A stretch of 64,000 bases of DNA from NCBI RefSeq assembly GCF_947495025.1, contig NZ_CANLXG010000001.1:1054001-1118000 (forward strand), written 5' to 3'. The position numbers were made by a program, and so were the translations under genes. Positions 7,860 to 16,217 of the stretch are shown piece after piece (within the stretch, counting starts at the first letter, position 1; every line of letters begins with the position of its first letter). The notes below the pieces were generated by a model. That model worked only from the letters and a program-made list of their open reading frames with translations. It was not told the origin of the DNA and did not search any database. The stretch comes from an uncultured Roseobacter sp. (GTDB taxonomy: Bacteria > Pseudomonadota > Alphaproteobacteria > Rhodobacterales > Rhodobacteraceae).

Positions 7860-8617
7860 CGGATCAGTTCCACCGTGTCAGGATCCATACGCAGAACCAG
7901 CAGGTCACCGCGCCGCTCTACCTCGCCCTCAAGCGAGATAAACTGAGCCACGTGATGATAGGCGCTTTCCGGCAGGGCCGTCCCGTCAGGACCGGTGATC
8001 AGCAGAAATTCGTGCCCTTCGACCGGCTGCGTTGTGACGAACACCGGTGGGATATCGCCGAGCAGGCACAGATTGGCGCAGGCTTTATGTGCGATGCCAC
8101 GCCCGGGGCGCATCGCTCCGGCAAGACACTTGCCGTCACAGATTTCGCCTGCCAGGCGCCACCGCCCCAGCTGTTCTGTCTGCATCGCCGGTGCTTCGCC
8201 CTCGACACCGGAAATGCCGTTGCGCCCCCCGCGCAGCTGCATCATTTCCAGGTCACCCCGGTCCAGGATCACTCCCGATACCTTTGCCAGCTGGCCTTCG
8301 AGCGGCGCGGTGCGCGAGATGACGCTGTTCTTGCCCTGACCGGACAGCATGAGCGTCTGGCCGACGGCGATGCGTTCACTGCCTTCGGTGACACGTACCA
8401 GGGGATAGGGCGTCATTTCGACAACCCCGGTGACTGTCTGACGACCGTAATCAAACCGGAACGCACCGTTGCCGGGATCATCCTGTGCCACACCGAGTGC
8501 CAGACCCAGGCCACCCAGCCCCGAGACAAAGATAACGCAGGCAACAAGCAGGAAGGTTCTCAGTCCACGCGGAGCGGAAAGATACCCGACAAAGAAGGGG
8601 CTGTTTTTGTCACTCAT
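7856..8617 (-). CDS. Membrane-anchored protein with Cys/His motif, unknown
   Basis: 253-aa protein. Short cytosolic N-terminus, one membrane helix (about residues 21-43), then a soluble, probably periplasmic, domain. That domain contains a striking C160-x3-C164 ... H177-x2-C180-x3-C184 cluster within a Gly/Pro-rich stretch, flanked by beta-rich OB-like segments. I recall similar CxxxC...HxxC patterns in proteins beside membrane redox complexes but cannot name a family. The Cys/His set could bind a metal or heme. Coupled by 4-bp overlaps to the Rieske fusion gene upstream and the 92-aa gene downstream, so the three products are likely made in balance. Confidence 0.65.
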   Translation of the reverse strand: MSDKNSPFFVGYLSAPRGLRTFLLVACVIFVSGLGGLGLALGVAQDDPGNGAFRFDYGRQTVTGVVEMTPYPLVRVTEGSERIAVGQTLMLSGQGKNSVISRTAPLEGQLAKVSGVILDRGDLEMMQLRGGRNGISGVEGEAPAMQTEQLGRWRLAGEICDGKCLAGAMRPGRGIAHKACANLCLLGDIPPVFVTTQPVEGHEFLLITGPDGTALPESAYHHVAQFISLEGEVERRGDLLVLRMDPDTVELIR

Positions 8618-9684
8618 GCCGGCGCCTCCTGAGCTGCATGATCCGGCACAGGCACCGGCTCCACATATGTCCCCGGCGGGTTGGCGGCCGGATCGACCTG
8701 AACGCGGGTTCCCTCAAGTCTGAGGTTATAGGTCGGCACTTTTTCGGTAAAGGGTGCCGGCGACTGCCCGGAGGTCACGTCGTACTGGAACCCGTGCCAG
8801 GGACAGGTCACGAGACAGTCAATGATCCGTCCCTCGCCCAGCGGCCCGTTCTGATGCGCGCAGGCATTCGAAATAGCGCTCAGGGTGCCGTTGTTGAGAT
8901 ATACCGCCACCCGGTCACCCGCAGGCAGCAGGCGTATCTTGGCAAACCCGTCTGACATCTCGGAAACATCGCAGATGTCAATCCATTCGGCGGTTTCAGC
9001 CGATATCGCGGCATCGGCACGGCGCTCATGCAGAGCAGCCATCAGGTGCAGCACACCAACCGCAACTGCACCACCGATAAAAATCACCGTAAAGGCATGG
9101 TTCTGCTGGTCCTGCAGAATGCCCAGCGACACATGCGCGACAACCGACAGATACGCCGGGTAGATGAGATAGTGGATGCGCTTCCACACAGGTGGTGTCA
9201 GAAATTTCATCCAGAAATCATGGCTGGTCGCTGACAGGATCACCAGGACGAGCAGCGCGAAAATGCCGAAAACCTCAAACGGAAAACCGGCAAGCTGGCT
9301 GTAAGATGTATTGGCGAAAAGCAGCGCCTCAAATTTATCGGAACTGGAGAAGGCGAAATACCAGTTCAGAATGTAAGAGGCGTGCGTCAGGGCAACAAAG
9401 ACGGTCATCACGCCAAAATGGCGCCGGTTGTACAGCAGCGGCAGAAACCGTTTGTCGAGCCGTGCCAGCGGTCCGATGCACAGGATAACGGTCAGCATGA
9501 CAAAGGCGCAGGCCCCGAACGCGCGTGCATTGTGCACCTGCGGATCAATGGGGCGTTCGTGGCTCAGAATGCCCGGCGCGGCATAGAGGAACACATACAG
9601 AAACAGCGCGACCCCGACGAGCATGACAGCGTCGTAGATGTACTTATTGGTGTTCCACTGAACGGGCGTGTATTTGACGCTCAC
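8614..9684 (-). CDS. Ferric-reductase-like membrane domain fused to Rieske domain
   Basis: 356-aa integral membrane redox protein. Residues 1-215 give six or seven hydrophobic helices of the ferric-reductase/YedZ type, with candidate heme ligands H89, H101, H155, H171 and H184. Residues 232-335 are a Rieske [2Fe-2S] domain with C275-x-H277 and C294-x2-H297. The domain is of the short dioxygenase-ferredoxin kind: there is no disulfide Cys pair. Start is GTG at 9684 behind a strong AGGAGG. It probably moves electrons across or along the membrane between b hemes and the cluster; partners and substrate unknown. Four-bp overlaps join it to both neighbours. Confidence 0.8.
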   Translation of the reverse strand: MSVKYTPVQWNTNKYIYDAVMLVGVALFLYVFLYAAPGILSHERPIDPQVHNARAFGACAFVMLTVILCIGPLARLDKRFLPLLYNRRHFGVMTVFVALTHASYILNWYFAFSSSDKFEALLFANTSYSQLAGFPFEVFGIFALLVLVILSATSHDFWMKFLTPPVWKRIHYLIYPAYLSVVAHVSLGILQDQQNHAFTVIFIGGAVAVGVLHLMAALHERRADAAISAETAEWIDICDVSEMSDGFAKIRLLPAGDRVAVYLNNGTLSAISNACAHQNGPLGEGRIIDCLVTCPWHGFQYDVTSGQSPAPFTEKVPTYNLRLEGTRVQVDPAANPPGTYVEPVPVPDHAAQEAPA

Positions 9685-10058
9685 TGGCTCACCTCCTGGG
9701 CAGGCAAAAGCTGGACGGGTGCCACATCCGCAGGCCAGGTCTGGCGCAGTGCGAGGCCGGTCAGGATGATCAGTGCGATGCCTGCAGGCAGGATCATTCC
9801 AACCGCAAAATGTGCTTTGCGCGGCGGATCATACCGCCTGCCCCACGCTTCGCGCCCGGTTTCCCAGACATACCAGCGCCACAGCACCAGCGGCCAGATC
9901 ACCATCACCCCGGGGATCAGCAAAGGCCGGAAAACATACGCGCCCTGTGCGTCCTCATCAATCCGGTCCATGCCGATCGTCAGAAACACAGCAGCCACGG
10001 CCGCCCCGATCATGGCCCAGATCCGCAGACCCATCAAAATCGCTTCGGCTTCGTTCAT
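9681..10058 (-). CDS. Small membrane protein of the Rieske operon
   Basis: 125-aa protein with three hydrophobic helices (about residues 10-28, 43-61, 84-104). A charged, Trp-rich loop lies between helices 2 and 3 (WRWYVWETGREAWGRRYDPP). No known family. Its stop overlaps the GTG of the Rieske fusion gene by 4 bp, and its ATG overlaps a 38-codon reading frame upstream by 4 bp. A structural subunit or assembly factor for the fusion protein is the simplest guess. Confidence 0.65.
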   Translation of the reverse strand: MNEAEAILMGLRIWAMIGAAVAAVFLTIGMDRIDEDAQGAYVFRPLLIPGVMVIWPLVLWRWYVWETGREAWGRRYDPPRKAHFAVGMILPAGIALIILTGLALRQTWPADVAPVQLLPAQEVSQ

Positions 10059-10171
10059 CGATCTTCCCGTTGTCTCGCATCATATTCTGCGTCGCAGGGT
10101 GCGCCAGTTTGGCGGGAAATCAAAATCACAATTTCCGCAATTTCCCCTGTTTCCCGGGATTTACCTGCCAT
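10055..10171 (-). CDS. Possible 38-aa leader ORF of the Rieske operon
   Basis: Short frame starting ATG at 10171 behind AGGAAAACCAC and ending with a 4-bp overlap onto the next gene (10055-10058), the same junction seen throughout this operon. The product begins MAGKSRETGEIAEIV and has one Cys. No homologue recognised. The ribosome site and the overlap are the only evidence, so this could be a coupling leader peptide or chance. Confidence 0.4.
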   Translation of the reverse strand: MAGKSRETGEIAEIVILISRQTGAPCDAEYDARQREDR

Positions 10172-10208
10172 GTGGTTTTCCTGCTGCAGTCTGCGCGGAT
10201 TGCCGCCG

Positions 10209-11711
10209 CTATTTCCCGGCCAGCGCACTGGTGCGCACAGCCCGCACGCCCGCGCGGACAATCGCAACAACCGTCAGCACCGTCAGCCCCCAGAAGAACC
10301 AGGTGATCGGCCCGCGGAACAGGATCATGGGGTCACTGCCGGACATCAGCATGGACTGCCGGAAGTTGTCCTCGAGCAGCGGCCCGAGAATAAAGGCAAT
10401 CAGGAACGGCGCGGCGGGCACCTGGAAACGCACCATCATAAAGCCGACCCAGCCCATCACGAACATCACGCCGACATCAAAGATGTTGTTGTTGACCGCA
10501 AACACGCCATAGACGCAAAGCACCAGAACACCGGGGATCAGAATACGTTTCGGCACATCCGCCACATATTTGAAACCGCGGATGGCCACAGACCCGATAA
10601 AGAACAGGAAAACAGAACTGACGATCAGACCAATGAAGAGGCCATAGATGATATCGACGTTCAGGATGAACATCATCGGTCCGGGTTGCAGGCCATGGAT
10701 CATAAAGGCGCCGATGATGATCGCCGTGATGACATCCCCGGGCACACCAAGTGCGAGCAACGGGATAAGTGTGGCGCCGGCGACGCCGTTGTTACCGGCC
10801 TCGGAGGCCGCCACGCCCTCCACTTCACCCTTGCCGAAGTTCTCCTTGTTTCTGGAGGTGCGGCGCGCTTCCGAATAGCTCAGGAACGCCGAAGGCGCCG
10901 CACCGATCCCGGGAATAGACCCCAGGAAAACGCCAATTAGACTGCCACGCACGATAGATTTGAAACTCCGCCGGTAGTCGGCAAAAGTGACCCAGTTTTT
11001 GCCCAGGCTACGCGCCGTGCCCACATGCGCTGTGGGGTTCCAGACCATTGCCAGAATTTCCGGAATGGCGAAAAGCCCGATGAGGACAGCGATAAAGTTC
11101 AGCCCGCCCATCATGTTGGGATCACCAAACGTAAAACGGTTGGTGCCGTAGACCAGATCCAGCCCGATTGTCGCCAGGAGCAGGCCCAGAAGCGCCGACA
11201 GCGCACCGCGCAGAAGGCTCTTGCCCGACACACCGGCGATAATGGTCAGCGAAAAGAGGATCAGGGTGAAAAATTCAGGTGGCCCGAAACTGAGGGCGAA
11301 GGATGCGAGCCAGCCTGCAAACAGGATGAGAGCCAGGTTCGATATCACATCGGCCGTACACGACGCCCAGAGCGCCATGCCCAGCGCGCGCCCGGCCTCA
11401 CCCTTTTCCGCCATCGGGTAACCGTCGAGAATGGTGGCTGATGAGGCGGGCGTTCCGGGTGTCTTGATCAGGATCGCTGGTATCGACCCTCCGAAAATCC
11501 CGCCCTTGTAAACACCAAGAAGCAGCAGAATACCTGTGATCGGCTGCATCGCAAAGGTAAACGGCAGCGTCAGCGCCACAGCCATGGTGGCCGACATCCC
11601 CGGGATTGCCCCGCCGACGACGCCGATGGCAACCCCGACAAACAGCGCCAGAAAGGCTTCGATATTGCCAACGACGCTCAGGCCCGCGGCGATGCTGTCA
11701 ACAAAACTCAT
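10209..11711 (-). CDS. tctA: Tripartite tricarboxylate transporter large permease TctA
   Basis: 500-aa membrane permease with about 11-12 hydrophobic segments. Both TctA-type Gly/Pro motifs are present: GGAIPGMSATMAVALTLPF near residue 35 and GSIPGIGAAPSAFLSY near residue 320. With TctB it imports carboxylates such as citrate captured by TctC. The start at 11711 was chosen over a longer in-frame reading because it overlaps the tctB stop by 4 bp and gives the usual family length. No clear terminator follows it (10172-10208). Confidence 0.93.
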   Translation of the reverse strand: MSFVDSIAAGLSVVGNIEAFLALFVGVAIGVVGGAIPGMSATMAVALTLPFTFAMQPITGILLLLGVYKGGIFGGSIPAILIKTPGTPASSATILDGYPMAEKGEAGRALGMALWASCTADVISNLALILFAGWLASFALSFGPPEFFTLILFSLTIIAGVSGKSLLRGALSALLGLLLATIGLDLVYGTNRFTFGDPNMMGGLNFIAVLIGLFAIPEILAMVWNPTAHVGTARSLGKNWVTFADYRRSFKSIVRGSLIGVFLGSIPGIGAAPSAFLSYSEARRTSRNKENFGKGEVEGVAASEAGNNGVAGATLIPLLALGVPGDVITAIIIGAFMIHGLQPGPMMFILNVDIIYGLFIGLIVSSVFLFFIGSVAIRGFKYVADVPKRILIPGVLVLCVYGVFAVNNNIFDVGVMFVMGWVGFMMVRFQVPAAPFLIAFILGPLLEDNFRQSMLMSGSDPMILFRGPITWFFWGLTVLTVVAIVRAGVRAVRTSALAGK

Positions 11712-12199
11712 GGCAGCCTCAGGACATTGCCCTGCGGGATCGCCACACCGGCGACATGTGCAAAGAATGCGTAAAGTATCAGAGGGATAAGCACAGCACA
11801 GACAACTGCTGTGACCGGATGGCGTGTGCGCACCAGAAAGGCAGATGCGACGAAAACAAGCATTGAGGTCAGCACCATTCCGAGGCGGGGCATCAGAAAC
11901 ATCGTCAGCGCCATGATGGCGGCCATGCCCGCCAGTCTCATCCATGCAGCCGCAGGATTGTCTGACGGCTCATTCACAGGCTCGCCGTCGTCATCCGACC
12001 CCAGCCCGCCAAAGAGCAGCCCCAGACCGGTAAGGCCGGTAAATCCCGCAAGTGCATAGGGCCAGAAGAGCGGTGACAGGATCAGCTTCTGCACATTGCT
12101 GGGCGAAGACACCCATTGCGGAATGGCCCACAGCAACAGAAAAAGAGAGGCAAGAATGGCCCCGGCCCCCAGCGATATCTGAACCTGTCGCTCTGTCAT
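11708..12199 (-). CDS. tctB: Tripartite tricarboxylate transporter small permease TctB
   Basis: 163-aa membrane protein with four hydrophobic helices, the usual TctB size and position between tctC and tctA. Start ATG at 12199 follows a purine-rich AGGGGG. The long N-terminal extension possible in this frame would read through the intercistronic hairpin and is rejected. Ends with a 4-bp overlap on tctA. Confidence 0.88.
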   Translation of the reverse strand: MTERQVQISLGAGAILASLFLLLWAIPQWVSSPSNVQKLILSPLFWPYALAGFTGLTGLGLLFGGLGSDDDGEPVNEPSDNPAAAWMRLAGMAAIMALTMFLMPRLGMVLTSMLVFVASAFLVRTRHPVTAVVCAVLIPLILYAFFAHVAGVAIPQGNVLRLP

Positions 12200-12236
12200 C
12201 AACCGATCCCCCCTGCCAGGGACGTTAGTGTTGAAA

Positions 12237-12262
12237 ACGCCGGGCCACAAGAAGCCCGGCGT
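12237..12262 (-). terminator. Intercistronic hairpin between tctC and tctB
   Basis: Perfect 9-bp inverted repeat (ACGCCGGGC, 8-nt loop, GCCCGGCGT) followed in the minus-strand transcript by TTTTC. It lies between the binding-protein gene and the permease genes, where a partial terminator or mRNA-stabilising hairpin would keep TctC in excess over TctB/A. Confidence 0.65.
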
Positions 12263-12290
12263 CTGTTGCACTGGCACAGTGCTGAAAGGC

Positions 12291-13265
12291 TCAGCCCTCG
12301 ATGCGCATACCCAGATCATCAACAAGTTTGCGGAAGGTGTTATACTGACCTTCGATAAACTCGTTGGCTTTCACCGGGTCCATCAGTTCGATGACCGACC
12401 CACGGGCTGTCATCTTCTCCAGAAACTCAGGGTCCGCTGTCGCCGTTGCCATCCACGCGCCCCACTTTTCCGCAACATCATCGGGCAGATCATCCGGCCC
12501 GGCGATACCGGTCCAGCCCACCAGCTGGTGCAGCGCAGGTTTGCCGAGATCCGCCGCAGTCGGCGCATCAAAGCCTGGCACCGGGTCTGGCGTGGTGACC
12601 ATCAGCGGCACCAGCTGTTTGTTGGCGACAAAGCTCGCCAGCGCAGAGGAGTTGGTGCACAGGAATGTCGCTGTCCCGTTCAGCACGGCCGTTGCCGCCG
12701 CGCCGCCGCCTTTCTGAGGAATGTGCGTGGTCTGCGTCAGCGGCTCTTCAACACCGAATTCCGACAGCACCATCACCGCAGCAATATGCAGCAGCGATCC
12801 GACACCGGAAGAGGAATAGGTCACGCCGCCTTCGGCCACTTTCGCAATCAGATCATCCATCGAGGTGATGCCCGAGGACGGGCTGACGGCACAGGCCACC
12901 GGGTTGATCTCGTAGACTGTGACAAACCGGAAATCATCCAGCGTATACGGCAGCGTAGCCTTCATCGCCGGGTTCACCGAATGCGATCCGACCCGGGCGA
13001 AAAGCATGGTGTAGCCGTCCGCTTTGGCGTTCTGCACCGCCACGGATCCGGTCGCGCCGCCGGCACCCGTTACGTTTGCCATAACCAGCGGGCTGCCAAC
13101 GGCATTCCCCAGCGGTTCCGCAATCGTACGTGCCGAGATATCAGTTGCCCCGCCCGCGCCATATGGGATGACCATATTGATGGGCCGCTCGGGGTACTCT
13201 GCCGCCGCTGTTGTGGCAAGACCGAGACCGAGGGCGCAGATGGCGCCAAGTGTCCTGAATTTCAT
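12291..13265 (-). CDS. tctC: Tripartite tricarboxylate transporter substrate-binding protein TctC
   Basis: 324-aa periplasmic Bug-family receptor. Signal peptide about residues 1-22. The YPERPINMVIPYGAGGATD stretch after the signal is the Bug carboxylate-binding signature (beta strand plus glycine-rich loop). Strong ribosome site GGGAGGAAACT before ATG at 13265. First gene of tctCBA, divergent from a LysR regulator. The ligand is probably a di- or tricarboxylate; the island to the right (MR/MLE enzyme, class I hydro-lyase, Frd) suggests a hydroxylated C4 acid, but the family binds diverse ligands. Confidence 0.92.
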   Translation of the reverse strand: MKFRTLGAICALGLGLATTAAAEYPERPINMVIPYGAGGATDISARTIAEPLGNAVGSPLVMANVTGAGGATGSVAVQNAKADGYTMLFARVGSHSVNPAMKATLPYTLDDFRFVTVYEINPVACAVSPSSGITSMDDLIAKVAEGGVTYSSSGVGSLLHIAAVMVLSEFGVEEPLTQTTHIPQKGGGAAATAVLNGTATFLCTNSSALASFVANKQLVPLMVTTPDPVPGFDAPTAADLGKPALHQLVGWTGIAGPDDLPDDVAEKWGAWMATATADPEFLEKMTARGSVIELMDPVKANEFIEGQYNTFRKLVDDLGMRIEG

Positions 13266-13381
13266 AGTTTCCTCCCAGTTGAATCCCTGTTCAGACCTGA
13301 TGGATCAAGCGTCCTCAGCGCCCTTGACAATTGGTATCGTTAAGACATGCTTTGAAGAAGCAATATAAAATTACACAGATC

Positions 13382-13396
13382 GTTAGCCACGCTAAC
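13382..13396. promoter_or_regulatory. Candidate LysR operator upstream of the regulator gene
   Basis: Perfect inverted repeat GTTAGC-CAC-GCTAAC containing the T-N11-A pattern of LysR binding sites, 17 bp before the LysR-type gene and 117 bp upstream of tctC. Position between divergent genes fits autoregulation plus control of tctCBA. Confidence 0.5.
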
Positions 13397-13413
13397 ACAA
13401 AAGGCTGTCACTC

Positions 13414-14310
13414 ATGTCCATCCGAACCCTGCGGACGCTGATCGCCATAGATGACAACAAGACCTTCAGCGCCGCGGCTGATGCTGTCTTTGTGACCCAC
13501 GCTGCGGTCAGTCAGCAGATGCGTGCACTGGAAGAAAACTGGGGAGTGCAGCTCTTTGACCGCAGCCGCCGGACACCCGAGCTGACACCACTTGGACGCG
13601 CGCTGGTTGCCCGTGCGCGCGAGGTGGTACGGGCCTATGACCAGATCCTGCCGTCTGTGCTGGGTGAAACAGGTGTCAGCGGTGAAATTGCACTGGGGGC
13701 TCTGCCGACCACCCTGACAACGCTGGTCCCGTCGGTCATCTCAATGCTGGTGGGCCGTCACCCCGATGTGCACGTACGCCTCTTTCCCGGGCTGACGACC
13801 TCCATGGTCTCGCAGCTTGAACGCGGTGCACTGGATGCGGCGCTGATCACACGGCCCGGCACTCTGCCGCCCGGCCTTGCCTTTCACGACATCGCCGAAG
13901 AGCCGGTGCAGCTTCTGGCTTCGCTGGATACGGCCAGTGATGATCCGTTTGAGCTGCTGGCTGAAATGCCCTTTATCCGGTTCAACCGCGACGCTGTCGT
14001 GGGCCACATGATCGAAGCATGGCTTCAGAAAAAAGGCCTGCGGGTCAATGAGACCATGGAGCTTGAGGATCTTGAGGCAATTTCCAGCATGGTCCACGCG
14101 AATCTGGGCGTCGCCATTGTGCCCCGGCGCTGCGTTCAGATGCGCGAGCCGCTGCCTCTGAAACGGCTGTCACTTGGTCCGGATGCACCGGTTCGCCTTC
14201 TGGGGCTTGCCCACCGGCGGGATAATCCGCGTACTCGCATTGTGGCGGAACTGCATGATCTGTGCCTGAGGGCCATCCGGGAAAACGCAGGCGCGCCCGG
14301 TGATACATGA
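13414..14310 (+). CDS. LysR-family transcriptional regulator
   Basis: 298-aa regulator. The winged helix-turn-helix occupies residues 1-60 (the recognition region includes ATHAAVSQQMRALEE-type sequence), followed by a periplasmic-binding-like effector domain about 90-295. It is divergent from tctC and overlaps the downstream TSUP gene by 4 bp, so it is cotranscribed with genes it may control. The probable inducer is the imported carboxylate or its breakdown product. Confidence 0.88.
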   Translation: MSIRTLRTLIAIDDNKTFSAAADAVFVTHAAVSQQMRALEENWGVQLFDRSRRTPELTPLGRALVARAREVVRAYDQILPSVLGETGVSGEIALGALPTTLTTLVPSVISMLVGRHPDVHVRLFPGLTTSMVSQLERGALDAALITRPGTLPPGLAFHDIAEEPVQLLASLDTASDDPFELLAEMPFIRFNRDAVVGHMIEAWLQKKGLRVNETMELEDLEAISSMVHANLGVAIVPRRCVQMREPLPLKRLSLGPDAPVRLLGLAHRRDNPRTRIVAELHDLCLRAIRENAGAPGDT

Positions 14311-15050
14311 CCGGCACTGAGGCTCTGTTTATCCTCCTTGGCGCTGCCGCTGCGGGTTTCGTCAACGGTCTTGCGGCCTTTGGGACCGCGCTGTTTGCGA
14401 TGGGCTTTTTTCTCACGGTCATGCCACCTGTGCAGGCGGTTGCAATGAGCGTCGTTCTGGCAGCCGTCAACGGACTGCAGGGGGCGTGGGAAGTGCGGCG
14501 CGAAATCATGGACGCGCCCGCCCGCCTTGCCCGTTTCGTAGTTCCGGGCCTTCTGGGTGTTCCGCTGGGTGTCTCGTTGTTGCAGATACTGGATGCAGGC
14601 GTCCTGAAGCTGACGATTGCTGTGTTTCTGATCCTGTATGGCGGGTATTTTACGCTGCGCCGTCAGCTGCCGGCCCTGGCCCCCCGCTCCGGCGTACCGG
14701 ATGCCCTTGTCGGGTGTGCGGGCGGCGTGATGGGCGGGGCTGCGGCCCTGTCCGGCGCTCTGCCCACAATGTGGTGTTCTTTGCGCGGCTGGCCCAAGAA
14801 CGAGCTGCGCGCAGTGCTGCAGCCCTTCAATGTCATTATCCTGTCTGCAACCATGGCCCTGCTGGTTGCCAGTGGTGCCTTCACACGGCAGACACTTGTT
14901 TTCCTGGCGCTGGCATTGCCCGTGGCACTGGTGTTTGCCAGGCTTGGGCTGATGGTGTTCCGGCGCCTGCCGGACGTGGTTTTCACAAGGCTGCTGATCG
15001 GGCTCTGCCTTGTTTCGGGAACGGGCATGCTGATCCGGGAGGCGCTGTGA
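14307..15050 (+). CDS. TSUP (TauE/SafE) family membrane transporter
   Basis: 247-aa protein with about seven to eight hydrophobic helices and the Gly-rich repeats of the TauE/SafE family (for example GAAAAGFVNGLAAFG near the N-terminus and GCAGGVMGGAAALSG in the middle). Members export sulfite, sulfoacetate or other small organic anions. Four-bp overlaps with both the LysR gene and the MR/MLE gene indicate one transcript. The substrate may relate to the carboxylate route or to a sulfonated analogue; not decidable from sequence. Confidence 0.82.
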   Translation: MTGTEALFILLGAAAAGFVNGLAAFGTALFAMGFFLTVMPPVQAVAMSVVLAAVNGLQGAWEVRREIMDAPARLARFVVPGLLGVPLGVSLLQILDAGVLKLTIAVFLILYGGYFTLRRQLPALAPRSGVPDALVGCAGGVMGGAAALSGALPTMWCSLRGWPKNELRAVLQPFNVIILSATMALLVASGAFTRQTLVFLALALPVALVFARLGLMVFRRLPDVVFTRLLIGLCLVSGTGMLIREAL

Positions 15051-16177
15051 GAATTGAGCGTATCGAAGTTTTTGTGTTTCGCGCTCCGACGCCTGCACCT
15101 GTGGCAACGTCGTTCGGGGTCATGCGGGACAGACCGGCTGTTTTTGTCCGCCTGACCGATGATCAGGGCGTACAGGGCTGGGGCGAGATTTTTGCCAACT
15201 GGCCTGCTGCGGGGGCCGAACACCGGGCGCATCTCCTGATCCGCGATATCGGGCCGATGTTTCTCGGGCGCGCCTTTGACAGCCCATGGGATCTCTGGAC
15301 GTGGCTTTCGGATGCAACGCATATCCGGGCGCTGCAGTGTGGCGAGCCCGGCCCGTTTGCGCAGGTTCTGGCGGGACTTGATACCGCCGCGCATGATATC
15401 TGCGCGAGGCATCTGGATATGCCACTGGCGCGCGCCCTCAACCCTGAGGCTCTTGCAGAGGTCCCGGTTTACGCCAGCGGCATTGCCATAGACCGCGCAG
15501 ATCCGCTGATCTCCGCTGCGCGCCGTCGCGGCATCAGCCGCTTCAAAGTCAAAGTCGGTTTTGACATGGAGCAGGATCTGGCGCGGCTTGCTGCGCTGGT
15601 CGCAGATTTTGAGCCGCATGAAAGTCTGTGTGCGGATGCAAACCAGGCCTGGAGCATCATGCAGGCGCTGACATTTCTGTCTGCCGGCGCGGGACTTGGC
15701 CTGACATGGCTGGAGGAGCCTCTGCCGGCTGACAGGCCCGCAACGGAATGGGCAGCCCTTGCCAATGTCGGGGCCATCCCGCTGGCCGCTGGCGAAAACA
15801 TTGCCGGCAGCGCAGATTTCAGCGCGGCACTGGCGGCCGGGCATCTGTCCTTTCTGCAACCGGATGTGGCTAAATGGGGTGGTGTGTCGGGCTGCTGGCA
15901 GGTCGCTCAGGAGGCGCTCAGGGCCAGCGTCACTTACTGTCCGCATTATCTTGGTGGCGGTATCGGGCTGATTGCGTCCGCGCATCTTCTGGCCGCGGCG
16001 GGCGGCCCCGGTGTGCTGGAACTCGATGCCAATCCAAACCCGCTGCGGGATGCATTTTTCGATCACGACCCGGTGCAGAACGGGCGCTGGCAACTGAATA
16101 CAGAACCGGGCCTCGGCATATCCGATCTGCCACAGGCACTTCTGCCGTTTGAGACGCTTGCGCTTGAACTTTCCTGA
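15047..16177 (+). CDS. Mandelate racemase/muconate lactonizing enzyme family protein
   Basis: 376-aa enolase-superfamily enzyme, GTG start at 15047 overlapping the TSUP stop. Metal and catalytic positions of the mandelate-racemase subgroup are visible: K167-x-K169, D197 in DAN, E223/E224, E250 in GEN, and the D273/H300 dyad. It should abstract a proton alpha to a carboxylate and either racemise or dehydrate an acid sugar or hydroxy acid. Known subgroup members include D-tartrate and galactarate dehydratases. In this island a tartrate-like substrate giving oxaloacetate is attractive but unproven. A longer frame back to 14486 is a shadow through the TSUP gene. Confidence 0.88.
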   Translation: MRIERIEVFVFRAPTPAPVATSFGVMRDRPAVFVRLTDDQGVQGWGEIFANWPAAGAEHRAHLLIRDIGPMFLGRAFDSPWDLWTWLSDATHIRALQCGEPGPFAQVLAGLDTAAHDICARHLDMPLARALNPEALAEVPVYASGIAIDRADPLISAARRRGISRFKVKVGFDMEQDLARLAALVADFEPHESLCADANQAWSIMQALTFLSAGAGLGLTWLEEPLPADRPATEWAALANVGAIPLAAGENIAGSADFSAALAAGHLSFLQPDVAKWGGVSGCWQVAQEALRASVTYCPHYLGGGIGLIASAHLLAAAGGPGVLELDANPNPLRDAFFDHDPVQNGRWQLNTEPGLGISDLPQALLPFETLALELS

Positions 16178-16217
16178 AACGGCATCACCCTTGCGCAGAA
16201 CAGGGGCGGAGGATCAC

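Noticed and set aside
13324..13352. TTGACA with 17-bp spacing upstream of the LysR gene as a sigma-70 promoter
   Set aside because: The sequence at the -10 position (ATGCTT) is a poor match, so I do not call a promoter.
14663..16093. 476-codon minus-strand frame opposite the TSUP and MR/MLE genes
   Set aside because: Spans two well-supported genes on the other strand and shows no family signature.
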